Assembly: GCA_964016985.1 (NCBI GenBank)
Contig: OZ024825.1
Location: forward strand, 7,129,056 to 7,193,055
Reading direction: 5' to 3'
Source of the DNA: Anodontia alba
Lineage: Eukaryota > Mollusca > Bivalvia > Lucinida > Lucinidae
DNA: 64,000 bases
This document shows positions 44,216-55,380 of the stretch, piece after piece; position 1 is the first letter of the stretch, and each line of letters starts with the position of its first letter. Under the pieces are notes generated by a model. That model was given only the letters and a program-made list of their open reading frames with translations, searched no databases and was not told where the DNA came from. The position numbers were made by a program, and so were the translations under genes.

Positions 44216-46122
44216 AACTGCATGTCATTTGTCATTATTCTTTATGGTCATATGCCGCATTTTAAATAATAATAAAAGAATGAAAAAAAAGATAAACGAA
44301 GCCAAACTATAAGAAAATGAAAACTGAGAAAAAGTGATAGTTTGTTTACAGCCACTGCACAATGCTTTCGTGTTCTGATCTTTTACATCGACTCAATAGT
44401 ATGTCAATCACTTAGGAATGATAGTGAGGGGATAGATTGTGGATGCTGCTGTGCAATGAAATAATAAACATGGGCAAGAGCTTATTAGCATCAAATGACT
44501 AATATTTTTCTCAGTTTTTCCAGAAGTAGGAACTGACAATTCATAGACGATTCACATAAAATATCAGGTTCTAATTTCTGGGGGAAAAAATAGAAAAATA
44601 TGTACAGATATAATTTGGTTTAAAGACTTAATCTTCAAGGGTTTAACCGCTGCCTTTCAGTACTATACTGTAACAGTTATAGCCTGTTATAAAAAAATAT
44701 ACGAATTCATGCCAAAATGTTACCAAAAATACGATGTTATTGTGTACACTGAGAAGTATTTTTGGATTTTATAGAGTTATGACTGAATAGCGGTATAGCA
44801 AATGCTGGTCTCGGGTAGTGCGACTTCGCAAAATGATCTGAACCTTAACTGAAGATAACAGCTTAGGACTCATCTTAACTTTTATTGTTTGACTATGCCC
44901 AAAAGACGCCGTTCCTTATGACACAGTGCGTTTCACTGTGCATAAAACAAGTGATCACGTTAAGTCATTCTAATGCCCGGACCCACCCCACTCCTGATTC
45001 CATCTTTGTCTATATTTTGCTAATTTTTGGGTTTACTTGAATATTGCATAAATTAAGTCTTTCTTCTTATGATTGTGTTTAGGGATGAGACATAGTGTAC
45101 GAAACGTTTAGTTTTATTGTTAAACCGCCCACTGGAGCCTGACTTTGAGCAAACATACATGTATTGGAGAGGTTCTCAAGTTGAAATCTGAACATTATAA
45201 ATAATGCAGATAAAATTTACAGAAAAAAATAGGAATTTACATCTACTTCAAATTCGGTGACAATTTGAAAAGAATGATGATATGCTTTATTTTCTGTGAA
45301 TGATAATAAAACCAGTATTACTAATTTTTATCGTATGATTTTCGTTTGTGTCTGTTGCAACAGATACATTTTTTGGTGTATCTTATTTCATTTAAAACTG
45401 TTTTATTTACAACTGTAAATTTTTAAGAAAAAAATGCCTGTTTGCATCGTATTTGTCACACTGAAATTGATAACATAGGACATAATCTTACCATACATCT
45501 GATAAAATTCCGTCTTATTTAAGAATACAAATAATTAATGCCTGACAAGAAGCGTGATAAATCCTTTAAAAACAGTGACACTTACTGTTTCCTTATTTTA
45601 TTCCCGCAAAGTTCCAAGACACTAAAACCTTAAAGACAAGACACTTACTGTTTTCTGTAATATCTCCTGCCGCTTGTCACAAATCCGTTGAATATTTCAG
45701 CGCCAAGGAAAACAATCTATGGATATTAGAATTATTATCCAGCGGTTGATGAGATTCTGCTATAAACACCTCTGCCAAGGGATATCTCTGCTACTAGATG
45801 TACATGATAACTGGACGGACTCAATAAAACCTCCCGTATCTCATAAGCCAATAACAAATCCTAGAACAACCGCTGCACCTATACGCGCAGTCTGGCCAGT
45901 CTGTGCAATTGCCTCTATACTGAATGAAAACAAGTAAACTGGTATAGAGTGAGGATAAGACTGGAATTAGACTGTTCAAAGGATGCTACCTCGGGTCTGC
46001 GTTGGTGGAAGGTGCATTAAGTAGACCTTTGCTTTGGCCACAATCATTCATTTACAGGTCAAAAGTATAATGAATAGATTCTGACTTCAATCTCAATAAT
46101 AGCTGCTGAAACAGTACGCCAT
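44216..46122. other. Gene-free stretch, nothing recognised
   Basis: The longest stretch here without a recognised repeat or gene. AT-rich; the only frame over 70 codons (45719-45937) has no family features. Confidence 0.45.
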
Positions 46123-46340
46123 TATATGGGCCGTGTCAAGCAAAAAGTGCCTTCAAACATGCGCAAAATGCGCAGATTCAAATAGTCCTGCGCATGCGCA
46201 GCGTATCATCCGGACCTTTCCTCTCTATTCATACATTCTGTAGTAGCTAATGATTCTGTTATCGGACAGCGAAGGCCCAGATCAGCCTGCGCTGTCCGCA
46301 TATGCCCGAAGACACGTATTCGCATGGCACGGCTCATATC
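46123..46340. repeat. Family C foldback element, copy 3
   Basis: GGGCCGTGTCAAGCAAAAAG to CGCATGGCACGGCTC, with AAATGCGCAGATTCAAATAG and GCCCAGATCAGCCTGCGC inside. The right palindrome arm is shortened. Confidence 0.75.
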
Positions 46341-46729
46341 GAACTGGACACAGCTTGGAGAAACCCTGCTAACAACATTACCGGTAAAATAACTTTATCG
46401 GAAAAAACCAACCTCATGTCCTAGTGGCTCCTGGTGGCCACTGGTGGCCTACTTAACCCAGAATGTCCTTTTGTGGTCAACACCACGTGACAGTTTCGCG
46501 GTTAGATAAAAAGATATTTACCAGTGGGCTGAAGGACTAATGCCGATTAGTGCTACCGAGTTACAAGCTGGTACTCCGATCGATCTGCTCATCTGCACAG
46601 TCTGGTGGAATGTAGAAAACCGATTGCGTAATTTTTTATTGGATTGCACAGACGAGTAAGCCGCCCTGGACTCGCGCTATTTGTAGTTACGATTATTGTA
46701 GTTGCAGATAAAGAGAGATCACCAGGAAA

Positions 46730-46896
46730 TTATTTTTCTTATCTCTCCATAAAAAACAATGGCGTGGTTATCATTTGAAGCGCCTCGTCCAGGCGCTTCA
46801 AATGAATACCACAACATATGTTTTCATGGAGACAAAAATAAATGCTTCTAATGAATACCAAACATACGTTTTCCCGGAGAAATAAGAAAAATTATT
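46730..46896. repeat. Foldback element J2
   Basis: ATTATTTTTCTTATCTCTCC and GGAGAAATAAGAAAAATTAT arms surround the hairpin CATTTGAAGCGCCTCGTCC/AGGCGCTTCAAATG. It has the same layout as J1. Confidence 0.7.
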
Positions 46897-47168
46897 GATA
46901 TATTTTGTTGAAAAGGTGTTTTTATCTTGAGTCTTGATAAGGTACCTTTAATTCCGACGCGGCCAGTGTTTGGTGTTGTCAGTTGCTGGCATTCCTTCGC
47001 GAGATTTAGGATTGCAACACTGATGACAGAAATGTCGTGGCCAGTAATCCATGTCAGTCAGAAGAAGCTGCGTAGAAGTACCTGTACTTGTGTCATGGAT
47101 CGGAAGTTCGGTGCATCTTGCACACTCTCATCAGAGTCATCAATATCCGCCTGAAGGAAAGCTTGGCT

Positions 47169-47530
47169 CATTACCAGGGTCGCGTCAAGTGAATAAGTGC
47201 CTTCGAACCCCTGTAAAATGTACGTATTCACATCTTCCTGCACATGCGAAAAGTATCATCCGGGCCTTTGCTCTCCATCATACATTCTTTACCTAGCGGG
47301 CACATGGCTTTTATACAACGTCGCATTAACGTCGATCAACGTCATGATGTGGCATTGACGTTAATACGACGTTGTATAAACGTAATTTTCCCACTGGGTA
47401 ATATCCAAGATTCTGTTAGTGGACTGTGAAGGCCCTGATCAGACTGCGCTAATACGCAGGCTGATCTGGGCAATCGCTGAGCGCATATGCCAGAAGACAT
47501 GTTTTCGCGTGGCGCGGCCCACCTATCAAT
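47169..47530. mobile_element. Family C element, copy 4, split by an E element
   Basis: GGTCGCGTCAAGTGAATAAG at the left and GTTTTCGCGTGGCGCGGCCC at the right; TTTGCTCTCCATCATACATT is followed by E1, then ATTCTGTTAGTGGAC resumes the family C sequence. Confidence 0.8.
47292..47398. mobile_element. Family E palindromic MITE, copy 1
   Basis: CCTAGCGGGCACATGGC to TTTTCCCACTGGG, with internal ACAACGTCGCATTAACGTCG and GACGTTAATACGACGTTGT. Flanked by TA on both sides. Confidence 0.87.
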
Positions 47531-47539
47531 AGAGCGTCT

Positions 47540-47755
47540 AGCGAATACCCTGTTCAGACGTCGCAGACGTCGCAGATCCACAGGCTGATCTGTCCTGGGG
47601 AGGCGACCATGTCCGAAGATTCCCACCAGGCACACAACATCAAAATGACGTCGTATCAACGTCGATGCGACGTGATCACGTCGCATCTACCTTGATACGA
47701 CGTCATTTTAACGTTGTGTGTCCGAAGATTCATTTTTCACGTTCCGGCTCATTAA
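47540..47755. repeat. Family D-like element split by E copy 2
   Basis: CAGATCCACAGGCTGATCTG palindrome, ATGTCCGAAGATTC, then E2, then the flank repeated and TTTTTCACGTTCCGGCTCAT. Confidence 0.6.
47622..47718. mobile_element. Family E palindromic MITE, copy 2
   Basis: CCCACCAGGCACACAACATC left; GACGTCATTTTAACGTTGTG right, so the last CCTGGTGGG is missing. TGTCCGAAGATTC occurs immediately at both sides (47610-47622 and 47719-47731), longer than the 2-bp duplications of its relatives. Confidence 0.8.
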
Positions 47756-47811
47756 CTACAAAAAATATTGCCTGAGCCACGCCATTAGGCTTATATGGAA
47801 TGGATACCCTT

Positions 47812-48120
47812 TTAAGGGAGGCAACCCTGTCAGTCTGTTTTTGACTCCCTTCTGAAAAGGGGTCTACTCTACCCAGCAAACACATAACGTTGCCACAACA
47901 TCGTTACAACGTCGCTGCAACGTCACGACGTTGCAGCGCCGTTGTAACGACTTTGCAGTGACGTTGTGTGTTTACTGGGTAAAAGCAATGACTTTGCACC
48001 CTTTGGGAGCAAATGCCTTCCCGTTAGTGTAGGTCCCTTTTCAGAAGGGGAATGTCGAGCAGAAAAGCAAACAGGAAATCATAAAAGTTGTCTTCCTTAT
48101 CAAAACCTGGCGAAGATTCT
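47812..48120. repeat. Family F repeat split by E copy 3
   Basis: TAAGGGAGGCAACCCTG and CCCTTCTGAAAAGGGGTCTA lie left of E3. CCCTTTGGGAGCAAATGCC, CCCTTTTCAGAAGGGGAA and AAGCAAACAGGAAATCA follow it. Confidence 0.65.
47872..47979. mobile_element. Family E palindromic MITE, copy 3
   Basis: CCCAGCAAACACATAACGTT to ACGTTGTGTGTTTACTGGG, stem CAACGTCGCTGCAACGTC. Flanked by TA on both sides (47870-47871, 47980-47981). Confidence 0.92.
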
Positions 48121-48218
48121 ACCAAGTATACATGTATCGAGCCCTTATGAGAACACTGAGGCTCAGGCAGGCCTGTGCGACAAGTGCATGCATGTCAAGT
48201 CATTTGTTGTTCATGTCT

Positions 48219-48350
48219 GTGTGTGTGTGTGGGGGGGGGGGGGAGGGGGTGGGTATGCGTATGCGTGCGCGTGTGTGTATTGGAGTGTGTGCGTGCGCGT
48301 ACGTGTCTGTGCGTGTGTGCTGCGTGCATGCTTGTGCGCGTGCGTGTATA
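48219..48350. repeat. GT/G-rich microsatellite region
   Basis: TGTGTG, a G run and GTGCGCGTG-type sequence. Overlapping frames in all phases are artefacts. Confidence 0.9.
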
Positions 48351-48510
48351 CATAAACAGTGAAGGCCCTGAAAAAGACTGCGGTTCTGCAACAGTCTAGA
48401 CTCATCTGGACCGTAGCCATCGGCGTATCCTATGAAGAAAGTATGGCACGAAACCTTCGCTCATGAGGTAGCAGTTAATCAGAAAGTAAGCAAGAACTTA
48501 TTTTAAAACA

Positions 48511-48606
48511 TATGTCTAGAAAAATGTGTTTTGGATATTTGTTAGCATCGCCTCAATGAGGCGGTTCTTACAAGTATCCAAAAGACATGTTCTGTGGGGA
48601 AATATT
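48511..48606. repeat. Hairpin J4
   Basis: ATGTGTTTTGGATATTTGTTA against ACAAGTATCCAAAAGACAT, tip GCATCGCCTCAATGAGGCGG. It shares the GCCTC/GAGGC tip with family A. Confidence 0.7.
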
Positions 48607-49030
48607 ATATATCCCATAACTTTTGATAAAGATCTACAAAGATAACCTTTTTAGAATATCTACATGTACATAAGTGCGGTGTGCAGAAACAGTGGCCGTC
48701 TGTATATGTTGGTGTTCCAATAAATAGTATTCTATTCTATTCTATTCAGTACTCTAGCAAGTCCCGGGTTTAAATTGTAGACAACAAGCATGGGGTCAGT
48801 CATGCATTGCAGGTCAACAACGGGTTTACTTCCGTGTTCCAACCGAACCCTATGTAATTGTCTCCCCCCATGGGCGTAGACAATGTCGCTTAGTTAAGTA
48901 AGCACGCTTTGAACAACTAGATCGGGGCATAAATTCGTTATGGTACACTCCCTATTGGAAATCCTTGGAATGGTTTGAAAGCAATTCAATGTTTTATTTT
49001 CAGAAAGTAAAACAAAGTAATAATTCTAAC

Positions 49031-49250
49031 TCTTTCACTGCACATGCGATAATAATAGGCTTTTGCAAACAGCATAGATCCAGATGAGACGGCTCAATGA
49101 GCCGTCTCATCTGGATCTATGCTGTTTGACATTCAGTCTGTCAGCTTTACGTATAAACGTCTTTCCAAATGATACAATGTAGTTTGTTAAAATAAAAAAA
49201 AAGCAGACGACAAATGTCGTCTGAAATTTGGCGCCGAAAGAGTTAAACAA
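49031..49250. mobile_element. Family B foldback element, CTCTTTC type
   Basis: AACTCTTTCACTGC on the left and CGCCGAAAGAGTTAA on the right are inverted. The perfect hairpin at 49065-49130 (GCAAACAGCATAGATCCAGA arms) lies inside. Confidence 0.75.
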
Positions 49251-49279
49251 TTTTCATGCTATCTGTTACTTTTTAACTG

Positions 49280-49690
49280 TTGGTAAGGGGTGTATGCAAC
49301 TCTGCAAACTACATTGCTCAATTAAACCGAGACACAGATTTTGTTTTGTGTGTTTGGTGTTTCCACGGCATCCGTTGTAGATTTTAGTTTTATTGGTGTG
49401 ATGAAAGTAAACGAGAAGTCACAAAAATTGCCTCCGTTTGTAAAAATGGCGGCAAATCAATCAAGTCTATCTAGTTAAAGTCAGCACGTATGCGACAATG
49501 ATTTGGAAAACGTATTTGAAATAAAACACAAGTGAGTTAAATAAATTACATTCTGACATGTTGGTTCTCGTTATTTCGAAGTCCAAGGGACTCTCTGAAA
49601 TACTTCGAGATATCAGTACCTCGACATATCAGATTTGCAGAACTGAGGAAAAAACAAATCGAACAACCACATTTCACAAATGAATATGTA
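49280..49690 (+). repeat. Dispersed 0.41-kb repeat Q, copy 1
   Basis: It matches 56431-56838 in the same direction, e.g. TAAACCGAGACACAGATTTT, TGTGTGTTTGGTGTTTCCAC, ACTCGTTAT-type words and CTCGACATATCAGATTTGCA. It is probably part of a larger DNA transposon. Confidence 0.8.
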
Positions 49691-50124
49691 ATTTGTCAAT
49701 GTCAAATCCTGTTTTCGGCGAGAAATAAGAAATCATCCTCAATTTGTCGTCCGCTGAATTAGCCCAGAAATCGGTAAAGGTTAACTGTGTCAGAAAGTAC
49801 GTTACTGATAAAATGTACCTGAAGAAACTATTAAACCTTTGCCACTCTCCGGGCCACTCTCTGGGCAAATTCAGCAGACGGGAACTTGATGTTTTCTTAC
49901 TTTCCCAGAAAAAAGGCCGTGGCGTTTCATGCTAAATGTCTCCAAAATGCAGACAATTTGCGTGAAATGTCAGAGCCTGTTTTCTGGGGGAAATAAGACA
50001 AATATTTAAAAAATGTCGTCTGCTGATTTTTTATCTAGCATGCTAAGTCTAAAGAAGAGCTACACATAGATACTATCAATCCGATCTGGGACTATTCCAG
50101 AAGTTGTGACCGAACAGTCTCCCG

Positions 50125-50203
50125 ATGACTATGCATATTATAGAAGTAAAGTTGAGCAGTTTGTCGCTGTTGTTGTGCTTATATATTATTTATGTATCCC
50201 AAG
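50125..50203 (+). CDS. Exon 1 (signal peptide) of secreted GH-like protein, predicted
   Basis: ATG at 50125 opens 26 codons with a basic start and a strongly hydrophobic core (SSLSLLLCLYIIYVSQ), as in a secretory signal peptide. It ends in phase 1 at CCCAAG, followed by GTTCGT as a weak donor. Exon 2 at 52349 starts in exactly the needed phase, and joining gives a Val codon. ATG 50131 is an alternative start. The weak donor keeps confidence modest. Confidence 0.5.
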
Positions 50204-50216
50204 GTTCGTTATTATG

Positions 50217-50359
<143 letters not shown>

Positions 50360-50419
50360 TGTATATTTTGAGTATCAAATCTATTTGTCTTTCTCTTCAA
50401 AAAAGGTCTACTTTAAAGG

Positions 50420-50530
50420 AAAGAATGAAGTAAATTCCTTTAAATATAGACCCCCTTGTCCAAAGGGATTGGTGTGCAGGAAAGCAATCAGGAAGCTACA
50501 AAACTCGTCTCCCTTGTAAAATATGGCGGA
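50420..50530. repeat. Family F repeat fragment
   Basis: CCCTTGTCCAAAGGGATTGG, AAGCAATCAGGAAGCTACAA and AATATGGCGGAATTG, as in other F copies. Confidence 0.55.
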
Positions 50531-50789
50531 ATTGTTGTAGTCAGTCCCCTAAAAAGGTCAGAAAATCAGTCTGTGGACATAATACTTTTTAGTATTTTAC
50601 ATTCCCATAAATAGTTATATCATTTGCAGCTGAAAATAGCAGGTTTATATTTGTATGCCCTCGTGAACTTACAAGACTACACGCAGATGAACCGTACTGA
50701 TGAGACTGCGCAAGCTAAACTAGGTCTTCTTTGCCTGATTAGGTGATAATGATCCCAGTCCCAAAATGTGCTTCATGTTCAATGAAGTG

Positions 50790-51012
50790 GCTAACCTTTA
50801 CCCTTGTCATGCTGAACCCGGATATACCCTGCTTTTGCAAACAGTGTAGATCCAGATCAGTTGGCTTCTGACGAAGCCAACTGATCTGGCTCTGCACTGT
50901 TTGTCATTTAATATGTGAGCTTGTATCAAAAGCCTGGGTCAAATAATCTGACTGGCTGACAATTAGAAGCGGGCGTGGCATCTTAATTCATTCAGAATGA
51001 CAACGGTTAATA
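50790..51012. mobile_element. Family B foldback element, TAACC type
   Basis: TAACCTTTACCCTTGTCATG and its diverged complement ATGACAACGGTTAA are the ends. The hairpin at 50837-50903 (GCAAACAGTGTAGATCCAGA with stem GTTGGCTTC/GAAGCCAAC) lies inside. Confidence 0.75.
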
Positions 51013-51847
51013 TAGTGTCTATATTGCGGATTCAGCCCGCGTACGAGTCGTATTGGCCGCATTTTTTTACTGTATTGGCATGCTTTTTTCTGTATTAGCC
51101 GGCTTTCTCCATTTTGATCGTGTCTGTTATCCACGACAAATAGTACAATGCTAATATGTAATCAATTTATAGTATACAGTACACCGGTGTATTTCATTAC
51201 AGAATATGTAATAATTGTGTTATTCTAGCAGATCTTAACGTCTTTAATGTATAATAGGTATATATAGCTAATGAATGAATCATGAACTCATAAGCATATT
51301 GAATTTATGTTAGCTAAGATGATTGAAGTACCTCTTAGGGATGTATTTGCCTCTAAGGTCAGTATAAGCGTCACAGCGCAACAAAAAAATGATATTCATC
51401 TTCTATATCAGAAAGCATATCTTGCATAGGCTTTGACTTTTCTCTAGTCTTTGATGTAATGTCTTAGATAATCTCCGTCTGTGATGTCAGTTCTTAGATA
51501 TTTCCGTCTGTGATCTCAGTTCCTATATATTTTCTGGTCTGTGACGTCAGTTATTAGATTTTCCATAGTCTATCATGTCAGTTTTCAGTTTCAGGTATAG
51601 CGTTTCTCTAGTATGTAATGTAAGTTCTTACTGTCCTTTCCACATCACTCAGAAAGACGTTTTTTTGCTTGCCATTTTATTTTAAATGCAATTATTTTGT
51701 TCTGATTGACCATATCTTATCAGAAACCATTTGTCTTTTCTGTTTCTGTGTTTTGTTCTCAAATATGTACCCTAAAATTAAATTTACGGCCAAACATTGG
51801 TCTGACCTATACAATTTCTATACTAAAGTGATTTCTTTCTTTCTTCT

Positions 51848-51887
<40 letters not shown>

Positions 51888-52348
51888 ATTTTTTGTCCAA
51901 GAAAATATAGTTTACTTCTCTTTAATGACTTTGAATTATTGATGCTTCATAACAATATTTTGAAAATTTCAGAAAAATTGAGCAAGCAGAACTTTTTTAA
52001 AATCTGCCTCCAAATTACCTACCCCACAGATTTCTGCATTATTTGCATTCATGTTTACTATGGGAAAAAGTGAAAATATGTCATTGTTTTTAAAACCCAA
52101 TGACTAGAATGAAATTTTTTGTGCATAGGTAGTTACGACAAATGATTTTGCATTAGCTCATGGCAAATATTTGCAAATTTACTTCTGTGTAAAGCACCAA
52201 GCAAAAAAAACGATTTTCTGAAAAATGTCGAAAGCACAGTAGTTTTTCACTACTCTATAATGTCAGTTATTATTTTGCCACGGCATTTGTGGTGGCAGTC
52301 CTTTTTCATTGACTTCCTTTTGTAACTTTCACTCTATCTTCTATTCAG
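51013..52348. other. Intron 1 remainder, no element recognised
   Basis: AT-rich intronic DNA. A T run of about 38 bases lies near 51850-51888. Short tandem-like phrases (TCTGTGATGTCAGTTCTTAG and variants) lie at 51470-51620. Confidence 0.5.
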
Positions 52349-52659
52349 TTCATGGGGATGGCACTTTCCAGTTCAAAGTGGACAACAAAACCGGCGCGTA
52401 TGCTCTAAATATCAATGGTAACCTATGGCTTGAAAGCGGTCCTACGTTTTTCAACGGCTACGGCCAGACATGGTCCACCGACAGTACAGTGTGGCCCCTC
52501 GTGTTGAACAAAGTGACCACTATTTCCGGTGGTGATATCACAGAACAGTGGAAGGAGACACAGTTTACTTATACCCTAGGGAATACTATGACCTCTGTCA
52601 TGGCTGCAATAAGATTATATAGTGGAAACGCATACAGTACCAGAGCTCTGTTCACCCAG
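52349..52659 (+). CDS. Exon 2 of secreted GH-like protein
   Basis: The exon runs from acceptor TCTTCTATTCAG to donor CAG|GTAAAC, 311 bases, phase 1 in and phase 0 out. It encodes HGDGTFQFKVDNKTGAYAL, then WLESGPTFFNGYGQTWST and ITEQWKETQFTYTLG, a beta-rich sequence suggesting an N-terminal beta-sandwich. Exons 1-6 together give about 336 residues: signal peptide, beta-rich region, then the LGYWTDNG-AYYYYHTDGNKT junction. I associate that last motif with a little-studied protein group of invertebrates and protists whose barrel resembles alpha-galactosidase or GH36 enzymes. The catalytic residues would lie in exons beyond 64000, so the activity is unproven. Several N-x-S/T sites fit a secreted protein. 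Confidence 0.78.
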
Positions 52660-52731
52660 GTAAACGTGGTTAGAATAGATACACTTAAAGGGAGAACGCC
52701 ATGTCAAATTGCTTTAGCTTTCCTTTCTAAA

Positions 52732-52806
52732 TCCAGCAGGCATACAACGTCAAGACGCTGAATCAACGTCGAATTGACGTTGGTTTAACCTAGTGTGCCT
52801 GCAGGG
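52732..52806. mobile_element. Family E palindromic element, copy 4, short
   Basis: TCCAGCAGGCATACAACGTC to TAGTGTGCCTGCAGGG, about 75 bp, with GAATCAACGTCGAATTGACG inside. An internally shortened E element. Confidence 0.75.
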
Positions 52807-52995
52807 AAAATGACTCCTCTCTGAAACAAAATAATTTGCTCCCAAGGAATCGTCTCTAAAAGGAAAATATTTGCTCCCAGGGAAGCAAATTCTTTTCTCT
52901 TGGAGTAGACCTCTTTTCAAATGGGGATTTTTGTGCAAGGAAGCGGACAGTAAGTCATACAATTTGTAAAACAAAATGGCGGAAAACCATTCAAG
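52807..52995. repeat. Family F repeat
   Basis: TTTGCTCCCAAGGAATCG, TCTTGGAGTAGACCTCTTTTC, GCGGACAGTAAGTCATACAA and AAAATGGCGGAAAACC. Confidence 0.6.
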
Positions 52996-53237
52996 CAATG
53001 CCAAAGAGCCCATATTAATCCTGCGCCTTGTGAAAAAGGGTCATGGTGGCATACTTGAACGACGATTGTCCAGACCATGGCCGTGTGGTCAGAGCCTTTG
53101 CTGTTCATAGTTATCTTATATGTATTCTTCTGTACCAAATAATTATGTAATTGGACGGCGAAAGACTTTTCCAAAATGCGAGAGTGCAGCCTTTTCTATT
53201 TGCCCGTTTATGCATAACGTCCGATAAAAGGGATATT

Positions 53238-53302
53238 TGCAAACAATGTGGACCTAGATCAGATGCCGTATTCTGACGCCGTACATTAGGTACAGCATTT
53301 TG
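53238..53302. repeat. Family B hairpin, degenerate
   Basis: GCAAACAATGTGGACCTAGA against TAGGTACAGCATTTTGC, with GATGCCGTATTCTGACGCCG in the stem. Confidence 0.55.
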
Positions 53303-53690
53303 CAAAATAGTGATGATAATGAAAAAATAATTAATAAAGCAGACACCCCTTACCTTGAAAATGGACCTTTCCACGGATTTGGGTAGAAGAATCCACCCAG
53401 CATAAATAGGCTATTGTTAGTCTAATTGTTCTTACTAACTGTGCTATTGGACAAAAATTATCATTATATGGCTGCGTCAGTGTGAAAATAGTGCAAAACA
53501 TTATGTTCAAAAACACTGAGTTGCATTGTTGTCAAAATAAATTGGGTGAAGGTTTCCTTTATAAGTTAAGAACGCATAAAAAAGAACATCGGGGACTCGG
53601 TTTTATTGGGACTCTCCATATAACAACATTTTAGTTTGCAGGCTGTATAGGCCGGCCTATTACGTAAAGCTCAGTTTCACAAGATACCTA

Positions 53691-53932
53691 GGCCCAGTTG
53701 TTCAAAACTAACAATGTCCTTAGTTAACGTATCGTTAAAACTTTGATCATTAAATATGGCATATACGCTAATATTTTTGCTGAAAAAATGTGAGTAGCTT
53801 TTGCATTTGCAAAAGCTACTCACATTTTTTCAGCAAAAATACTTAAGAATTAGATATTGTACTTACTAGAACAGTCAATATTCTGACCACTAACGAGCTT
53901 GTTAAGCTAACGACGCTTTGAACAACTGGGCC
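53691..53932. mobile_element. Family G MITE, copy 2 (uninterrupted)
   Basis: GGCCCAGTTGTTCAAAA to TTTGAACAACTGGGCCC. The central palindrome of about 60 bp is essentially perfect (GTGAGTAGCTTTTGCA arms). This copy supplies the reference for the split copy at 2967. Confidence 0.88.
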
Positions 53933-54105
53933 CTGAATGAGTTCAGTGATCCAAGGAAACCTCCAAGGAAAGCTCAGTGTAATGCAAGTGGTACAGAGCT
54001 TATTAATAAAGCAGCACCGACCTTCAATGAAACGTAAAGGCCAATCTGGACATCAGTTCAGTTAAAATGCATATGCAACGCAGTTGTTTCATTTTTATCC
54101 TAGTA

Positions 54106-54280
54106 CAGTAGAACCTCGATAATTCAAACTCCAATAATTCAAAATTCTCAATAATTCAAAATCATTTTGAAGTCCCAAATGAAATATATGTGTGCATTTG
54201 AACCCTCAATTTTTCAAAATCTCAATAATTCAAACAAAAATGTTTGGTCCTTTGGACTTTGAATTATCGAGGTTCGACTG
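54106..54280. mobile_element. Tigger/pogo-type MITE
   Basis: CAGTAGAACCTCGATAATTC and GAATTATCGAGGTTCGACTG are terminal inverted repeats, flanked by TA on both sides. The 175-bp interior repeats CAATAATTCAAA. Ends of this kind are typical of pogo/Tigger elements, which target TA. Confidence 0.88.
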
Positions 54281-54689
54281 TAGTTTAGTACGACAAGTCG
54301 TTTTCTTTGATGACTCACTGATCACTTGAGATTCCCTAAGCGTATTGGACACTTAACTATAAATTGGAAGTACATCATAATAAAGACGAATGCCCATTTA
54401 AGACCGAAAATTTCGCCTACTTTGTACATGGCTACAGGAAAAGCGCATTTTCACCAAAAGGCATTGATATTTTTATCTTTCCTCTACGAAAATGTGTTGT
54501 GGATACAGAACGCAAAACATGTTTTCGTGATAATTTGGAGCTATGTTTGTTGTCCTGCTACTGACCGTTTCTATTAATGTAACCAGCAAAGACTGAGATC
54601 TGTCTCTACATCCACACAGTATGGCAACAGTTCTCGTTTATCCCTCTTAGGATAACCTGGAGACAGTAGAAGGCAATGCGATCAGAGAA

Positions 54690-54772
54690 GATTCTTATCA
54701 GACTATCCGCACAGTCTGATCTGAGTCTTCGCTGGTCGCACAAATCCTATTATAGGTTTTGTCGTGTGCTGG
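54690..54772. repeat. Family D fragment
   Basis: AGATTCTTATCAGACTATCC/GCACAGTCTGATCTGAGTC palindrome and GTCGTGTGCTGGCTC end. Confidence 0.5.
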
Positions 54773-54919
54773 CTCAATCAATCAGTGGTATACCACTCTA
54801 AGACAGTGTTTCAAACATGTTCCTGTCTATTTATCACGGTGTATTCCACGATTTTGCCTTATATCTCTTGGATTTACGACTAAATAATTTCTAGCTGGCG
54901 ACCCATAAAAGGGACATTG

Positions 54920-54979
54920 GCAAACACTGTAGACCAAGATCAGCAAACCGCGGCGTCTGATCAGGTTCTACACTATCTA
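54920..54979. repeat. Family B hairpin, degenerate
   Basis: GCAAACACTGTAGACCAAGA arm and GATCAGGTTCTACACTATCT arm; one side of the tip is shortened. Confidence 0.6.
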
Positions 54980-55176
54980 AATTAAGTGAAGGAATTTTGA
55001 TGATGAATAATAGTAATAAAAAAAAAAACAACAGATACACTATCAACCGGATATGGACCTATCCAAAGGGAGTCCACTAGGCACTATTATTAGTATTAGG
55101 CTACTATTTTAGTATACATACGTTGTTGAAGCAGCTCAACGAAGCAGGGTATGGAGATTTTGTTAGCAAATATACA

Positions 55177-55380
55177 TTAAGGCCACGATCACGAAGAACA
55201 GCCTTCCCAAGTCACTTGAAGAAAAAGAGATGGGGAACGGAACAAACAATTACAAGACAAAATGGCACAATTGCGATTACCAACATACAACAAAAAAGAA
55301 TGCATCAGAATAACTGCCGTGGAATGATCAGAAAATACAGCCGCGGCGAGTGGGTGGTGCTTAAACTAGGTAACCCGTTT
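55177..55380 (+). repeat. Dispersed coding-like repeat R, copy 2
   Basis: A 113-codon frame (55123-55464) contains PRSRRTAFPSHLKKKRWGTE, matching the short peptides at 26921 and 63629. It lies in an intron of the secreted gene and has no splice context. The repeat origin is more likely than a host gene. Confidence 0.45.

Noticed and set aside
51669..52073. A 134-codon frame with a long phenylalanine run
   Set aside because: It reads through a 38-base T run, lacks domain features and lies within intron 1.
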